Assembly (NCBI RefSeq): GCF_011100465.1
Contig: NZ_CP049740.1
Coordinates: 310,001 to 374,000 of the forward strand
DNA: 64,000 nucleotides
Source of the DNA: Jeotgalibaca arthritidis
Lineage (GTDB): Bacteria > Bacillota > Bacilli > Lactobacillales > Aerococcaceae
Reading direction: 5' to 3'
In this document: positions 43,662-53,461 of the stretch, in pieces
Layout: each line of letters starts with the position of its first letter
Position numbering within the stretch: the stretch's first letter is position 1
Translations under genes and position numbers: made by a program
The notes under the pieces: model-generated
Told to the model about the DNA's origin: nothing
Database searches by the model: none
The model's input: only the letters and a program-made list of their open reading frames with translations

Positions 43662-45386
43662 ATGACTGCTTTACTATCAATTCAAAATTTATCAGTGTCA
43701 TTCTCAGTAGGCTCTGATGTGCAGAAAGTTGTTTCTGACGTATCATTTACTGTTGGAAAAGGTGAAACCATTGGCTTAGTAGGTGAATCTGGCAGTGGTA
43801 AAAGTGTAACTGCACGTTCCATCATGCAGTTATTATCTCCTAATGCCCATGTTCACCCTGAATCACGTACTCTTTATTTAGGTGAAAACCTGTTAGAAAA
43901 ATCTGAAAAAGACATGCGGTCTGTGCGAGGAAAAGACATTAGTATGATTTTCCAAGACCCCATGACATCACTCAACCCGACCATGACTCTTGGCAAACAG
44001 ATTAGCGAAACCATTCGTTACCACGAAAAAGTTTCTGAGAAGGAAGCCGAAAAGAAAGCCAAAGAAATGATGACCCATGTTGGGATTACGGATGTGGATT
44101 ACCGTTATAAACAGTATGCCCATGAATTTTCTGGTGGAATGCGTCAACGCATGATGATCGCTATGGCTTTAGCATGTAACCCATCTCTAATTATTGCGGA
44201 TGAGCCAACAACAGCCCTTGATGTGACCATCCAAGCCCAAATTCTAGATTTGTTAAAAGATATCCAGAAAAAATTTGGTACGGCAATTATTTTAATTACG
44301 CATGATTTTGGTGTTGTCGCTAATATGTGTGACAAAGTGGTTGTTATGAAAAACGGCCACATCGTTGAACAAGGAGACACCTTATCTGTTTTCCAAAATC
44401 CAGTTGATGACTATACTAAGATGCTACTGGCTGCTTTACCTAAATTAAATGAGACAAAATCCGTAAAATCCTTAAAAAAACTAGAAGAGATTCATAGCGG
44501 AAAGCGTGACGTTATTCTAAATGTTTCTCAATTGCAAAAAGAATTCGCTTATGGACGTCATCATTCAGTCAAAGCCGTTGACCAATTAAGTTTCTCTATT
44601 TACCGCGGTGAAACACTAGGACTAGTTGGAGAATCAGGTTCTGGAAAATCAACAACTGGGCGGACTATTTTACGACTCCACCAAGCAGACAGTGGTGAAA
44701 CATTATTTGAAGGATTTGATATTAATAGCTTGAACAATGCGGAATTGAAAGCAATGCGTAAACATATGCAAATGATTTTCCAAGACCCCTATGCTTCACT
44801 TAATCCAAGAATGAAAATTCAAGATATTATTGGTGAATCACTCGATATTCATGGATTAGCTAAGAATAAAAAGGAACGCAATGCCCGTGTATCTGAACTA
44901 TTGGAATTAGTTGGCTTAGAAGCTTCTTATGCGCAACGCTTTCCTCATGAGTTTTCTGGCGGACAACGCCAACGAATTGGTATTGCGCGAGCCTTAGCCG
45001 TTAATCCAGAATTTATTGTTTTGGATGAACCACTATCGGCTTTAGATGCTTCTATCCAAGCACAAATTGTGGACTTATTAGAAGATCTTCAAGAAAAGCT
45101 CGGCTTAACCTACTTATTCATTGCCCATGACTTAGCAATGGTTAAAAAGATTTCTGATCGAATTGCAGTTATGTATAAAGGAAAAATCGTTGAATTAGCG
45201 GATGCTGAAGAACTGTTCGCCAATCCGGTTCACCCTTATACTAAAAAACTATTATCAGCTATTCCTGTTCCTGATCCAACATTTGAAGCAAACCGCCCAA
45301 GTGTCACACAGGCACAGCTAGAGCTGACCAACTATGAGGGACAAGAATTCAAAAAGGTATCTCCTCATCACTGGGTATACTGCTAA
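43662..45386 (+). CDS. Peptide ABC transporter ATPase, DppD-DppF fusion
   Basis: A 574-residue protein with two complete ATPase domains in tandem. Each has Walker [12 protein letters not shown], signature ([18 protein letters not shown]) and Walker B ([24 protein letters not shown]). Each is followed by an oligopeptide-type C-terminal region ([22 protein letters not shown]). This is the fused arrangement of GsiA-like transporters. It is transcribed divergently from the binding-protein/permease operon and almost certainly energises it. The start is the ATG at 43662, eight bases after GAGGAAGG. Confidence 0.95.
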   Translation: MTALLSIQNLSVSFSVGSDVQKVVSDVSFTVGKGETIGLVGESGSGKSVTARSIMQLLSPNAHVHPESRTLYLGENLLEKSEKDMRSVRGKDISMIFQDPMTSLNPTMTLGKQISETIRYHEKVSEKEAEKKAKEMMTHVGITDVDYRYKQYAHEFSGGMRQRMMIAMALACNPSLIIADEPTTALDVTIQAQILDLLKDIQKKFGTAIILITHDFGVVANMCDKVVVMKNGHIVEQGDTLSVFQNPVDDYTKMLLAALPKLNETKSVKSLKKLEEIHSGKRDVILNVSQLQKEFAYGRHHSVKAVDQLSFSIYRGETLGLVGESGSGKSTTGRTILRLHQADSGETLFEGFDINSLNNAELKAMRKHMQMIFQDPYASLNPRMKIQDIIGESLDIHGLAKNKKERNARVSELLELVGLEASYAQRFPHEFSGGQRQRIGIARALAVNPEFIVLDEPLSALDASIQAQIVDLLEDLQEKLGLTYLFIAHDLAMVKKISDRIAVMYKGKIVELADAEELFANPVHPYTKKLLSAIPVPDPTFEANRPSVTQAQLELTNYEGQEFKKVSPHHWVYC

Positions 45387-45410
45387 AATAATTTAATTGG
45401 AGGTTGTCCC

Positions 45411-46361
45411 ATGTCACTGGGTCTACGAACAGTAAAAATCGCCAGTTCAGCTTTTATTGCTATTATAGTCGCTGGCTGGTTGGGGCTAGACTATGCTGTT
45501 GCAGCTGGTATCATTGCTATTTTAAGCGTCTTAGACACAAAAAAGACATCCCTTCTCACTGCTGGTCAGCGATTAGTATCAACTATTCTAGCCTTGAGTA
45601 TTGCAGCCGTTCTTTTTTCTATATTAGGATTTAATATCTATGTCTTTGCCTTATATCTATTACTTTATGTACCATCTGCTTATTTACTAAAGGTTGATTC
45701 TGGTATCGCACCATGTTCTGTATTGGTTACTCATTTGTTAATCGAACAAAGTACATCGCTAGAATGGCTGACCAATGAATTACTTTTAATGATTGTTGGA
45801 GCTGGAATTGCACTAATCATCAATTCTTATATGCCTTCCAAAACAAATCATATCGTTGAATTGAAAGAAGCAGCTGATACTTGTATGAAGGAGGTTTTAT
45901 TATCCTTTTCTATTGCCTTAAAGGATGGTAGTCCTTTCAATCGAGACTTACTCCATCAACTTAACCAACTTTTGTCTGATGCTGAGCGTTTGGTTTTAAT
46001 AGAATCTGAAAACAGAATTTTAAATCAATCAGAATATGATATTCGCTATATTGAAATGCGTAAAAGCCAAGCAACCATTTTAACTTATATGGAGAAAAAT
46101 CTAGCGATTTGTGTTATTCCAATGAAAGAAAATAAAATTCTATCCGGTCTTTTTTACCTCACTGCCAATCAATTGCATGAGTCTAATTCAGGTGACTATT
46201 TGTTACACGACATTGACCTTTTACTGAATCAGTTTAGAGAGAGTCAATTGCCTCAAAGCCGACCTGAGTTTGAAAATAGAGCGATTCTTTTTCAATTGTT
46301 GAACGATTTCAGTCGCTTTATCCAAACCAAAAAAGACTTTTATGAATGTCATCAAAAATAA
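45411..46361 (+). CDS. Aromatic acid exporter family membrane protein (ArAE_1/YgaE-like)
   Basis: A 316-residue protein with six N-terminal membrane helices (LRTVKIASSAFIAIIVAGWLG; LDYAVAAGIIAILSVLDTKK) typical of the FUSC/ArAE_1 family, then a cytoplasmic helical domain (about 150-316). Related proteins are proposed exporters of aromatic carboxylic acids, but function is rarely proven. It follows the ATPase gene by 24 bases and is likely co-transcribed. Its stop codon TAA is also the first three bases of repeat copy C, so the original C-terminus may have been altered by insertion of the repeat. Confidence 0.78.
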   Translation: MSLGLRTVKIASSAFIAIIVAGWLGLDYAVAAGIIAILSVLDTKKTSLLTAGQRLVSTILALSIAAVLFSILGFNIYVFALYLLLYVPSAYLLKVDSGIAPCSVLVTHLLIEQSTSLEWLTNELLLMIVGAGIALIINSYMPSKTNHIVELKEAADTCMKEVLLSFSIALKDGSPFNRDLLHQLNQLLSDAERLVLIESENRILNQSEYDIRYIEMRKSQATILTYMEKNLAICVIPMKENKILSGLFYLTANQLHESNSGDYLLHDIDLLLNQFRESQLPQSRPEFENRAILFQLLNDFSRFIQTKKDFYECHQK

Positions 46362-46569
46362 GAAAAGCGGACAAGTCCGCCTTGGCCTATGAAAAAATAG
46401 GAAATTTGACCCTGAATTGTCAGGAGACTTCACGCTTCAGCGGGTTAGTCGAATGATATGCGTTAGCGAGCAGCGAAGCGCGCAATGGGGCAAATTTATC
46501 TTTTTTTCACTAGGTCAGGACTTGGGAGCTAGACATTGATGGCTGAACTTATAATCCCCTAGTCTATAA
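46359..46569 (+). repeat. Palindromic intergenic repeat, copy C (full length)
   Basis: A 211-base copy with the same ends as copy B (TAAGAAAAGCGG to CTAGTCTATAA) and one visible difference inside. It fills almost the whole gap between two convergent genes, supplies the stop codon of the exporter gene, and its CTATAA end abuts the U-tract of the DMT-gene terminator. Confidence 0.92.
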
Positions 46570-46605
46570 AAAAAGTGGTTCGGGAATTTTCCCGAACCAC
46601 TTTTT
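46570..46605. terminator. Terminator between repeat C and the DMT transporter
   Basis: AAAGTGGTTCGGGAA / TTCCCGAACCACTTTTT, perfect 12-bp or longer stem with A/T tracts on both sides. Confidence 0.92.
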
Positions 46606-46608
46606 GTT

Positions 46609-47523
46609 TTACTCAATACTTAAAATAATAATCCCTATAATAATTCCCACAATCGCCATGTATTGGCCTTTTGTCAGTTTTTCTTTTAAGAAAATACGAG
46701 AAAGGATAATCGATACAACTGCATAGGCAGAAATCATTGGTGCGACAATAACAGCATTTGAACTAATGGCATAAACATAGAAGAACTGACCGATTGTTTC
46801 AAAAATAGCTGCAGCGCCGCGATCTTTTTGATCCTTTAATTTAAACGGTTGTTTTTTGATGATAACCACATAGATAAAAGCTACAATAGCTACTAACAAC
46901 CAGGTAAACTCATACGATAGGTTGGCTTGCATTTCAAGCGTTGCTTCGTCTAGATTAGCGTAAGCATCAAAGAACCACGCATCAGCAAACGTTCCAATTG
47001 AATCAAGAATCGCGTAAAACAATGGAAACAGTAAGGCGATTGCGCCGTATTTATACTTACGATCGATCACTTCTTTAGTTTCCAACCGTTCTTTTTCTGC
47101 CAGACGATGTTCAAATACGCCTAGTAAGACAACGCCAACGGTAATCAGTGCAATGGCACCAAATTGTAGTCCTGTCACAGATTGTCCTAAAAAGATAAAC
47201 GTCAGTAAGCCTGCAATGGCACCTGACGAATTTTGAACAGGTGCTGAAATAGATAACTCTAAGAATCTTAACCCAGCATAACCAACTGCCATAGATGTAA
47301 TATAAAAGAATGATACCGGTAAATACTTAATCATATAAGACGGGTCATAAGAAACACCTTGGACTAGCATGACATATACAGCATGGATTCCCATAATAAA
47401 CCCAACCATGATAACGGTCTTTAAATAACTATATTTATCGTCTGGGACAGACCCTTTCTTGTAAAATAAGTCTGCTGTACCCCAAGAGATCGTTGCAATA
47501 ATTGCAGGGATAAACCACCACAT
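46609..47523 (-). CDS. DMT-superfamily (EamA-type) transporter
   Basis: A 304-residue membrane protein with ten helices in two halves. The N-terminal half carries ISWGTADLFYKKG and the PVQNSSGAIAGLLTFIFLGQS loop; the C-terminal half APMISAYAVVSIILSRIFLKEKLT is the second EamA repeat. These transport metabolites or sugars across the membrane; the substrate is unknown. It is monocistronic. Confidence 0.85.
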   Translation of the reverse strand: MWWFIPAIIATISWGTADLFYKKGSVPDDKYSYLKTVIMVGFIMGIHAVYVMLVQGVSYDPSYMIKYLPVSFFYITSMAVGYAGLRFLELSISAPVQNSSGAIAGLLTFIFLGQSVTGLQFGAIALITVGVVLLGVFEHRLAEKERLETKEVIDRKYKYGAIALLFPLFYAILDSIGTFADAWFFDAYANLDEATLEMQANLSYEFTWLLVAIVAFIYVVIIKKQPFKLKDQKDRGAAAIFETIGQFFYVYAISSNAVIVAPMISAYAVVSIILSRIFLKEKLTKGQYMAIVGIIIGIIILSIE

Positions 47524-47674
47524 TTTCTTATCAACTCCTTCATACTTTTTTCATACTCAAAAAGTATACTAGATTTAAGTATAAATAGACACCACTTTTT
47601 TCATATCTGTTTGTTATGAAAAAGGCTATCATTAGCTTTTTCTTTCATTCAATGCTATAATGGTTATATATTAT

Positions 47675-47717
47675 GCGCATTTAATTAATATATTTTTTAT
47701 GTTAATTAACCGAGCGC
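47675..47717 (+). promoter_or_regulatory. Hairpin in the 5' leader of the L25 gene
   Basis: GCGC..TTAATTAA / TTAATTAA..GCGC stem just upstream of the ribosome site (GGAGGG at about 47723). A TGCTATAAT promoter element lies at about 47652-47660. The hairpin may stabilise the message or mediate feedback by the ribosomal protein; this is inference. Confidence 0.4.
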
Positions 47718-47738
47718 AAAAATGGAGGGAAAGATTTT

Positions 47739-48350
47739 ATGAAATTAACAGCTCAAAAAAGAGAAAGATTAGGTACTTCAGCTTCAAAACAAGCACGAGT
47801 AGATAATAAAATTCCAGCAGTTGTTTTTGGAAAAGAATTCGATGCAACTCCGGTATTAGTCGATGCCAAGCAATTTGAAGAACTGTTGCGTTCAGAAGGA
47901 CGAAATGCGGTTTTCAATATTGTTATCGAGGGTGAAGAAACACAAGTTATTATTAAAAACGTTGATCACTCTGCTTTAAAACCAGAATATTACAACGTTG
48001 AATTACAAGCCATTACAAAAGGACAAAAGGTTACCGTTACTGTTACGATTAATGCTACGGGTGCTGAAGAAATTAAAGCCGGTATCTTGACTCAACCGTT
48101 AAATGAACTAGAAATTGAAACAGAACCAACTCATATTCCAAGTGAAATTGAAGTTGACGTTGCTAGTCTTGAAATTGGTGATTCATTAACTGTTGCTGAT
48201 TTGAAAGTCCCTGAAAATGTGACGGTCTTGTCGGATGCTGAAACAACAGTATTCGTTGTTGCCGCGCCTCAACTAGAAGAAGAAAGCGATACAGACGCAG
48301 AAGTTGCTGAGCCAGAAGTCATTGGTGAAAATGCGGACGCTGAAGAATAA
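47739..48350 (+). CDS. rplY: 50S ribosomal protein L25/general stress protein Ctc
   Basis: A 203-residue two-domain L25 of the Ctc (TL5) type. The N-terminal 5S rRNA-binding domain (1-92) begins MKLTAQKRERLGTSASKQAR with IPAVVFGKEF, and the C-terminal beta domain (93-180) contains LNELEIETEPTHIPSEIEVDVASLEIGDSLTV. The acidic tail rich in Glu, Asp and Ala is normal for the family. It binds 5S rRNA in the large subunit. It is a single-gene unit ended by a terminator. Confidence 0.95.
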   Translation: MKLTAQKRERLGTSASKQARVDNKIPAVVFGKEFDATPVLVDAKQFEELLRSEGRNAVFNIVIEGEETQVIIKNVDHSALKPEYYNVELQAITKGQKVTVTVTINATGAEEIKAGILTQPLNELEIETEPTHIPSEIEVDVASLEIGDSLTVADLKVPENVTVLSDAETTVFVVAAPQLEEESDTDAEVAEPEVIGENADAEE

Positions 48351-48354
48351 TGAC

Positions 48355-48387
48355 CTCAGACCGAGACTTTTGTCTCGGTCTTTTCTA
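48355..48387 (+). terminator. Intrinsic terminator after rplY
   Basis: AGACCGAGAC-TTTT-GTCTCGGTCT followed by TTTC. Confidence 0.9.
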
Positions 48388-48469
48388 TATAATTACAAAA
48401 GGTAATTGAGTTTTATCTTAGAGTGTGGCATACTTTCATTAGAAAATCCTCATTTAAAGGAGTAATTAT

Positions 48470-49960
48470 ATGACTATCACTTATCACAGTACACGTAACA
48501 ACCAATTATCTTATACCGCTTCAGAAGCCATTCTAGCAGGTATTGCACCAGACGGCGGTTTATTTGTCCCATCTACTATTCCACAATTAACATTGGCATT
48601 AGAAGATTTAGCAAAAAAAAATTATCAAGAGATTGCTTTTCATATTTTAAAAGCTTTTTTAACTGACTTTACAGACGATGAGATTAACGAAAGTATCCAA
48701 GTTTATAATCAGGAGAAATTTGATACTGCCCTTATCACACCACTTGTAGAAGCTGGTCACGATCATTATTTAGAACTCTTTCATGGCCCTACAATTGCCT
48801 TTAAAGATATGGCCCTATCTATTCTGCCAAAATTAATGACTATTTCTGCTAAAAAGAATGATAGCCAAGAAGATATTGTCATTTTAACTGCAACTAGTGG
48901 CGATACTGGTAAAGCTGCTCTTGTTGGCTTCGCAGATGTTCCGAATACGCATATCATTGTCTTTTATCCAAAAGATGGTGTTAGTGATATTCAAGAGAAG
49001 CAAATGCTGACACAAAAAGGTGATAACGTTCATGTCGTTTCCATCGAAGGGAACTTTGACGATGCCCAAACAAAGGTAAAAGAACTATTTGCTGATAAAG
49101 AGTTAGCATCTGACTTACACGCTAACAAGCTTCGCTTTTCATCTGCTAACTCGATTAATATTGGCCGTCTCATTCCACAAATTATCTATTATGTTTATGC
49201 GTACGGCCAATTAGTTGATCAACTGAGTATTCAAGCTGGTGATGCTATTAATGTGGTTGTCCCAACAGGTAACTTCGGTAATATTCTAGCCGCTTATTAT
49301 GCGAAAGAAATGGGCTTGCCGATTAATAAATTAGTCGTAGCATCAAACGAAAACAATGTCCTAACTGACTTTTTCAAGACAGGAACCTATAATCGTAACC
49401 GTGATTTTATCTTGACTTCATCACCTTCGATGGATATTTTAGTATCAAGTAACTTAGAACGTCTGCTCTATCACCTTGCGAGTGAAGACACACAATTAGT
49501 AGCATCGTATATGGCTTCATTATCGAAAGATGGCTTATATGAAGTAACAGCTGATATGCTTGAAAAAACGGTCGAATTCTATGCTGGATTTGCTAGTGAA
49601 CAAGCGGTCTCTGACCAAATCAAGCACACTTTCGAAGAGTCAAACTATGTTCTTGATCCCCATACTGCTGTTGCTGCTTATGTGGCGAATGACTATCGTT
49701 CAAAAACAAATGATCAGACAACAACTGTTATTGCTTCAACTGCCAGTCCTTATAAATTCCCATTGGCTGTTTTAGAAGCGACAAATAGCAATTTCAAAGA
49801 AACGTCTTTAGAAGATTCTTTATCGCAATTACGTGATTTAACTGGCATTGCCTTCCCTAATGCCATTGAAGAAGCCCTTCATGACCCCATTCGCCACCAT
49901 ACTTCGGTAAAGGTGAATGAAATGAAAGATATTGTCAAAGAAAAATTAGGTATTCAATAA
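48470..49960 (+). CDS. thrC: Threonine synthase
   Basis: A 496-residue PLP enzyme of the long (fungal/enteric-type) threonine synthase class, converting O-phosphohomoserine to threonine. The N-terminal YHSTRNNQLSYTASEAILAGIAPDGGLFVP is typical; the PLP lysine is in HGPTIAFKDMALSIL (near 110), and the phosphate-binding loops ATSGDTGKAAL and PTGNFGNILAAYYAK follow. No hom or thrB is adjacent. A promoter TTGAGT-17-CATACT lies at about 48408-48436. Confidence 0.95.
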   Translation: MTITYHSTRNNQLSYTASEAILAGIAPDGGLFVPSTIPQLTLALEDLAKKNYQEIAFHILKAFLTDFTDDEINESIQVYNQEKFDTALITPLVEAGHDHYLELFHGPTIAFKDMALSILPKLMTISAKKNDSQEDIVILTATSGDTGKAALVGFADVPNTHIIVFYPKDGVSDIQEKQMLTQKGDNVHVVSIEGNFDDAQTKVKELFADKELASDLHANKLRFSSANSINIGRLIPQIIYYVYAYGQLVDQLSIQAGDAINVVVPTGNFGNILAAYYAKEMGLPINKLVVASNENNVLTDFFKTGTYNRNRDFILTSSPSMDILVSSNLERLLYHLASEDTQLVASYMASLSKDGLYEVTADMLEKTVEFYAGFASEQAVSDQIKHTFEESNYVLDPHTAVAAYVANDYRSKTNDQTTTVIASTASPYKFPLAVLEATNSNFKETSLEDSLSQLRDLTGIAFPNAIEEALHDPIRHHTSVKVNEMKDIVKEKLGIQ

Positions 49961-49982
49961 TTTTATGAACATACAGGCAGAA

Positions 49983-50012
49983 AAGTAGAATAATATTCTA
50001 CTTTTCTTTATA
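49983..50012 (+). terminator. Intrinsic terminator after thrC
   Basis: GAAAAGTAGAAT / ATTCTACTTTTC hairpin followed by TTTAT. Confidence 0.8.
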
Positions 50013-50061
50013 CTTGCTAAAGAGTTATCTTATAGAACGACTATTTTAGGAGGTAAAAACA

Positions 50062-51456
50062 ATGGATACTGTCATTATTATTGCAATTTTAGCTATTTTT
50101 ACTGGATTATTGTTCTTATTGCAACGCATGGCAGCGAAATACGTGAAATTTTCAACACGTGTCTTCACTGCACTGGCCATTGGTCTTGTTTTTGGTATTA
50201 TTATCCAACTCTTATTTAAAGCAGACAGCGACGTTACGACTGTAGCAATTGACTGGATGAGTATTGTGGGGTCTGGTTATGTTAGATTCTTACAAATGTT
50301 AATCATGCCGTTAATCTTTGTTTCAGTTGTAGGAGCCTTTACAAAGATTGAACAAACAAAGGACTTAGGTAAAATTAGTATTTCTGTATTAGTAACATTG
50401 TTAGCTACTACAGCTGTTGCTGCTTTTATCGGATGGGCTGCTGTTATTATCTTCAATTTAGATGGTGCGCAATTTGTTGAAGGAGCTGCAGAAGCCGCTC
50501 GAATTGAATCACTAGCTGAGCGTCAACAACAAGTAGTCGGATTGACGATTCCTGGACAAATTCTAAGTTTCATTCCATCTAACATTTTTGAAGACTTCGC
50601 TGGTCTTAGAAGCACATCTACTATTTCAGTTGTTATCTTCTCTTCTTTTGTCGGTATTGCTTATATGGGCATTAAACGTAAAGATGCGACTAACGCTGCA
50701 ACATTCAAAAAAGGCTTAGATGCTGTTCAAGCTGTTATTATGCGAATCGTAACACTTGTTCTTCGCTTAACACCTTATGGAATTTTAGCATTAACAACGA
50801 AAATGACTGCAACATCAAGTCTACAAGCCATTCTTAATTTAGGTGTCTTCGTATTAGCTTCATACGCTGCTCTATTCGTTGTCTTGATTCTTCACAGTAT
50901 TATTCTGATTACTCAAAAAGTTAGCCCGCTAACTTATTTCAAGAAGGCATTCCCTGTTTTAAGTTTTGCCTTTACTGCACGCTCAAGTGCAGGTGCGCTA
51001 CCTTTAAATATTAAAACTCAAACAGAAGCGCTAGGCGTGGATTCAGCTTCAGCTAACTTTGCAGCAAGTTTCGGCGTTTCAATTGGTCAAAATGGTTGTG
51101 CGGGTGTTTACCCTGCTATGTTGGCAACCATTATTGCGCCAACTGTTGGTATTGATGTAACGAGCGTTGGGTTTGTCCTAACTTTAATTGCAATTGTAAC
51201 AATCGGTTCATTCGGTGTTGCTGGTGTTGGTGGCGGCGCAACTTTTGCGGCTTTAATCGTACTAGGCGCTTTAAACTTACCAATCGCGATTGCAGGTCTT
51301 GTTATCTCTGTTGAACCTGTTGTTGATATGATGCGTACAATGGTTAACGTTAACGACTCTATGTTAGCCGGTGTTGTCTCATCCAGAACCATTAAACAAT
51401 TTGATGACAGTGTTTTAAATAACCCAGAAGCGGTTGTTGAAAACGACGGTATGTAA
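50062..51456 (+). CDS. tcyP: L-cystine:cation symporter TcyP
   Basis: A 464-residue protein of the dicarboxylate/amino acid:cation symporter family, eight to nine helices plus re-entrant loops. The signature segments SFAFTARSSAGALPLNIKTQTEALGV and FGVSIGQNGCAGVYPAMLATIIAPT, plus GVAGVGGGATFAA, are those of TcyP-type cystine transporters. It supplies cysteine. The gene is preceded by AGGAGG and ended by a terminator. Together with the Cys-specifier leader at 43.4 kb it points to active sulphur amino-acid uptake. Confidence 0.92.
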   Translation: MDTVIIIAILAIFTGLLFLLQRMAAKYVKFSTRVFTALAIGLVFGIIIQLLFKADSDVTTVAIDWMSIVGSGYVRFLQMLIMPLIFVSVVGAFTKIEQTKDLGKISISVLVTLLATTAVAAFIGWAAVIIFNLDGAQFVEGAAEAARIESLAERQQQVVGLTIPGQILSFIPSNIFEDFAGLRSTSTISVVIFSSFVGIAYMGIKRKDATNAATFKKGLDAVQAVIMRIVTLVLRLTPYGILALTTKMTATSSLQAILNLGVFVLASYAALFVVLILHSIILITQKVSPLTYFKKAFPVLSFAFTARSSAGALPLNIKTQTEALGVDSASANFAASFGVSIGQNGCAGVYPAMLATIIAPTVGIDVTSVGFVLTLIAIVTIGSFGVAGVGGGATFAALIVLGALNLPIAIAGLVISVEPVVDMMRTMVNVNDSMLAGVVSSRTIKQFDDSVLNNPEAVVENDGM

Positions 51457-51471
51457 TAATTTCAAAGAGAG

Positions 51472-51498
51472 CCAGTCTTGATGACTGGTTTTTTTTGT
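51472..51498 (+). terminator. Intrinsic terminator after tcyP
   Basis: CCAGTC-TTGAT-GACTGG followed by eight T. Confidence 0.88.
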
Positions 51499-51541
51499 GT
51501 TTTTAATATGTTATAATAGTTTGAAAGAAAGGAAGCTAGTC

Positions 51542-52846
51542 ATGACCTCTAAAAACATAAGTGAATTAGCTAAATTTTATAAAAAAAAGCGAACTGAACG
51601 CATTGATGCCTTAGAAAAAGCAGGTTTTGTTGGTACGGAAGAAAAAGACTTATTAGCCAATCATTTGGCTCTTTCTGAAGATGTTGCTGATAGTATGATT
51701 GAAAATCAAGTAGCGACTTACCAACTTCCATATGGACTGGCTCTCAACTTTTTAATTGATGACCAGGATTATGTCGTTCCTATGGCAATGGAAGAACCAT
51801 CGGTAATTGCTGCAGCAAGCTCCGCAGCCAAATTATTTGCACAACATGGTGGTTTCCAAACAGCAGTCACTGAACGTATGATGATTGGACAGGCCATTTT
51901 AACCAACGTCCCTGATCCAGAAAAAGCAATTGCAATCATTGATGATTACGAAATTGACATCATTCAAAAAGCTAACCAAGCTCACCCCTCTATTGTTAAA
52001 CGTGGCGGTGGCGCAGATAGCATTCGTATCCGTGAAATACAAGCTGATCCTGAATACAATACGCCCCATTTTTTAATCGTTCATTTGCATGTGGAAACAT
52101 TAGAAGCCATGGGTGCTAATATGATCAATACGATGATGGAGGCTATTTTGCCTTATCTGGAAGAACTGAGTGGTGGGACTGCTCTTATGGGAATTCTATC
52201 CAATTATGCGACGGAATGTTTGGCAACAGCGAGCTGTCGCGTTCCTGCTGATGCTCTAGCTAAAGGCGAGCTAAGTGGTGAAGAAGTAAGAGATTTAATT
52301 GTTCTTGCTTCTCAACTAGCAACTGTTGATCCTTATCGTGCAGTCACGCACAACAAAGGCATTATGAACGGGGTTGACGCTGTTGTTTTAGCGAGCGGGA
52401 ATGACTGGCGCGCTATGGAGGCTGGTGTTCATGCTTATGCGTCAAGATCTGGCCAATACCGTGCTCTTTCCAGCTGGAAGACGGCTGATAATGGCGATTT
52501 AATTGGGGAATTAACCTTACCGATGCCAGTTGGAACAGTTGGTGGCTCTATTTCTTTCCACCCTGGTGCTAAGATGACTCACCATCTTCTTGACTATCCT
52601 AATGCTGAACAACTTGAATCAATTATTGTCTCAGTTGGATTGGCTCAAAACTTTTCAGCTATTCGCGCTCTCGTCACAGAAGGTATTCAAAAAGGACATA
52701 TGGGGCTACATGCTCGCTCGCTTGCCATTAGTGCGGGTGCCACAGCTGATGATATTGAATTAGTTGCAGCAGAATTAAAAAATCATAAACACATGAATTT
52801 AGCTCAAGCAAAAGAAATTTTAGATCACATAAAACAGAATAGATAG
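51542..52846 (+). CDS. mvaA: Hydroxymethylglutaryl-CoA reductase (class II)
   Basis: A 434-residue class II HMG-CoA reductase making mevalonate for isoprenoids. Motifs in order: ENQVATYQLPYGLALNF (substrate), MEEPSVIAAAS with the catalytic glutamate, DAMGANM-equivalent LEAMGANMINTMMEA (cofactor), GTVGGSISFHPG and GHMGLHARSLA containing the catalytic histidine. The start is the ATG at 51542 after AAAGGAAG; an upstream frame extension lacks a ribosome site. It runs towards mvaS, which is convergent at 53462-54628. Confidence 0.95.
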   Translation: MTSKNISELAKFYKKKRTERIDALEKAGFVGTEEKDLLANHLALSEDVADSMIENQVATYQLPYGLALNFLIDDQDYVVPMAMEEPSVIAAASSAAKLFAQHGGFQTAVTERMMIGQAILTNVPDPEKAIAIIDDYEIDIIQKANQAHPSIVKRGGGADSIRIREIQADPEYNTPHFLIVHLHVETLEAMGANMINTMMEAILPYLEELSGGTALMGILSNYATECLATASCRVPADALAKGELSGEEVRDLIVLASQLATVDPYRAVTHNKGIMNGVDAVVLASGNDWRAMEAGVHAYASRSGQYRALSSWKTADNGDLIGELTLPMPVGTVGGSISFHPGAKMTHHLLDYPNAEQLESIIVSVGLAQNFSAIRALVTEGIQKGHMGLHARSLAISAGATADDIELVAAELKNHKHMNLAQAKEILDHIKQNR

Positions 52847-52857
52847 GAGTAAGAGAT

Positions 52858-53412
52858 ATGACCCTTATCAAAGAAATTGATCTTTTAGAAAGTAAAAAAA
52901 CCATTATTTGGCTAAATGTAGCTAGTGTCATTCTAATGATACTGTTTATTTTCTTCTTTGGTTTTATCGCCACTCTCATTTTAGGTAATGGCGCCTTTGA
53001 ACAACATTTTGATTTATCTACTTCTTTTAAAGGTTTTCTCATTATGTTCGGGATTGTGATTGTTCATGAACTCATCCATGGTCTTTTCTTCAAACTATTT
53101 AATCCTGAAGGAAAGGTGAAATTTGGCTTTAAAAATGGTATGGCTTATGCGACAAGTCCGCAATCAATCTATACAAAAGGACAATTTTCCATTATTATTT
53201 TGGCACCTTTTGTCATCATTAATAGTCTCATTTTCATTGCCTTTCTACTAGGCTGGTTTCAAGGTATAGCCTTTATTTTCTTCTCAGCCTTTCATGCGGC
53301 TTCTTGCGTAGGGGATTTTTACTTCATTCTATTGCTATTGACGACCGAAAAAGGTGCTTATGTAGAAGATACAGAAGTTGGCATAACTTTTTACCGATCA
53401 AATCAGGCTTAA
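52858..53412 (+). CDS. DUF3267 putative membrane metalloprotease-like protein
   Basis: A 184-residue protein with four membrane helices. HELIHGLFF near residue 67 is an HExxH zinc-binding motif in a membrane-embedded position, and a second conserved stretch HAASCVGDFY lies near 142. This matches DUF3267, related to site-2/M50-type intramembrane proteases. Activity is not proven for the family. It begins 11 bases after mvaA, so it is co-transcribed with the mevalonate enzyme; the reason is unknown. Confidence 0.8.
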   Translation: MTLIKEIDLLESKKTIIWLNVASVILMILFIFFFGFIATLILGNGAFEQHFDLSTSFKGFLIMFGIVIVHELIHGLFFKLFNPEGKVKFGFKNGMAYATSPQSIYTKGQFSIIILAPFVIINSLIFIAFLLGWFQGIAFIFFSAFHAASCVGDFYFILLLLTTEKGAYVEDTEVGITFYRSNQA

Positions 53413-53460
53413 AAAAATCAGTAGCGACCACATATTAAGTGGGTCGCTACTGATTTTTTT
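53412..53460. terminator. Bidirectional terminator between DUF3267 gene and mvaS
   Basis: AAATCAGTAGCGACC / GGTCGCTACTGATTT stem with A and T runs at the two sides. Confidence 0.95.
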
Positions 53461-53461
53461 A

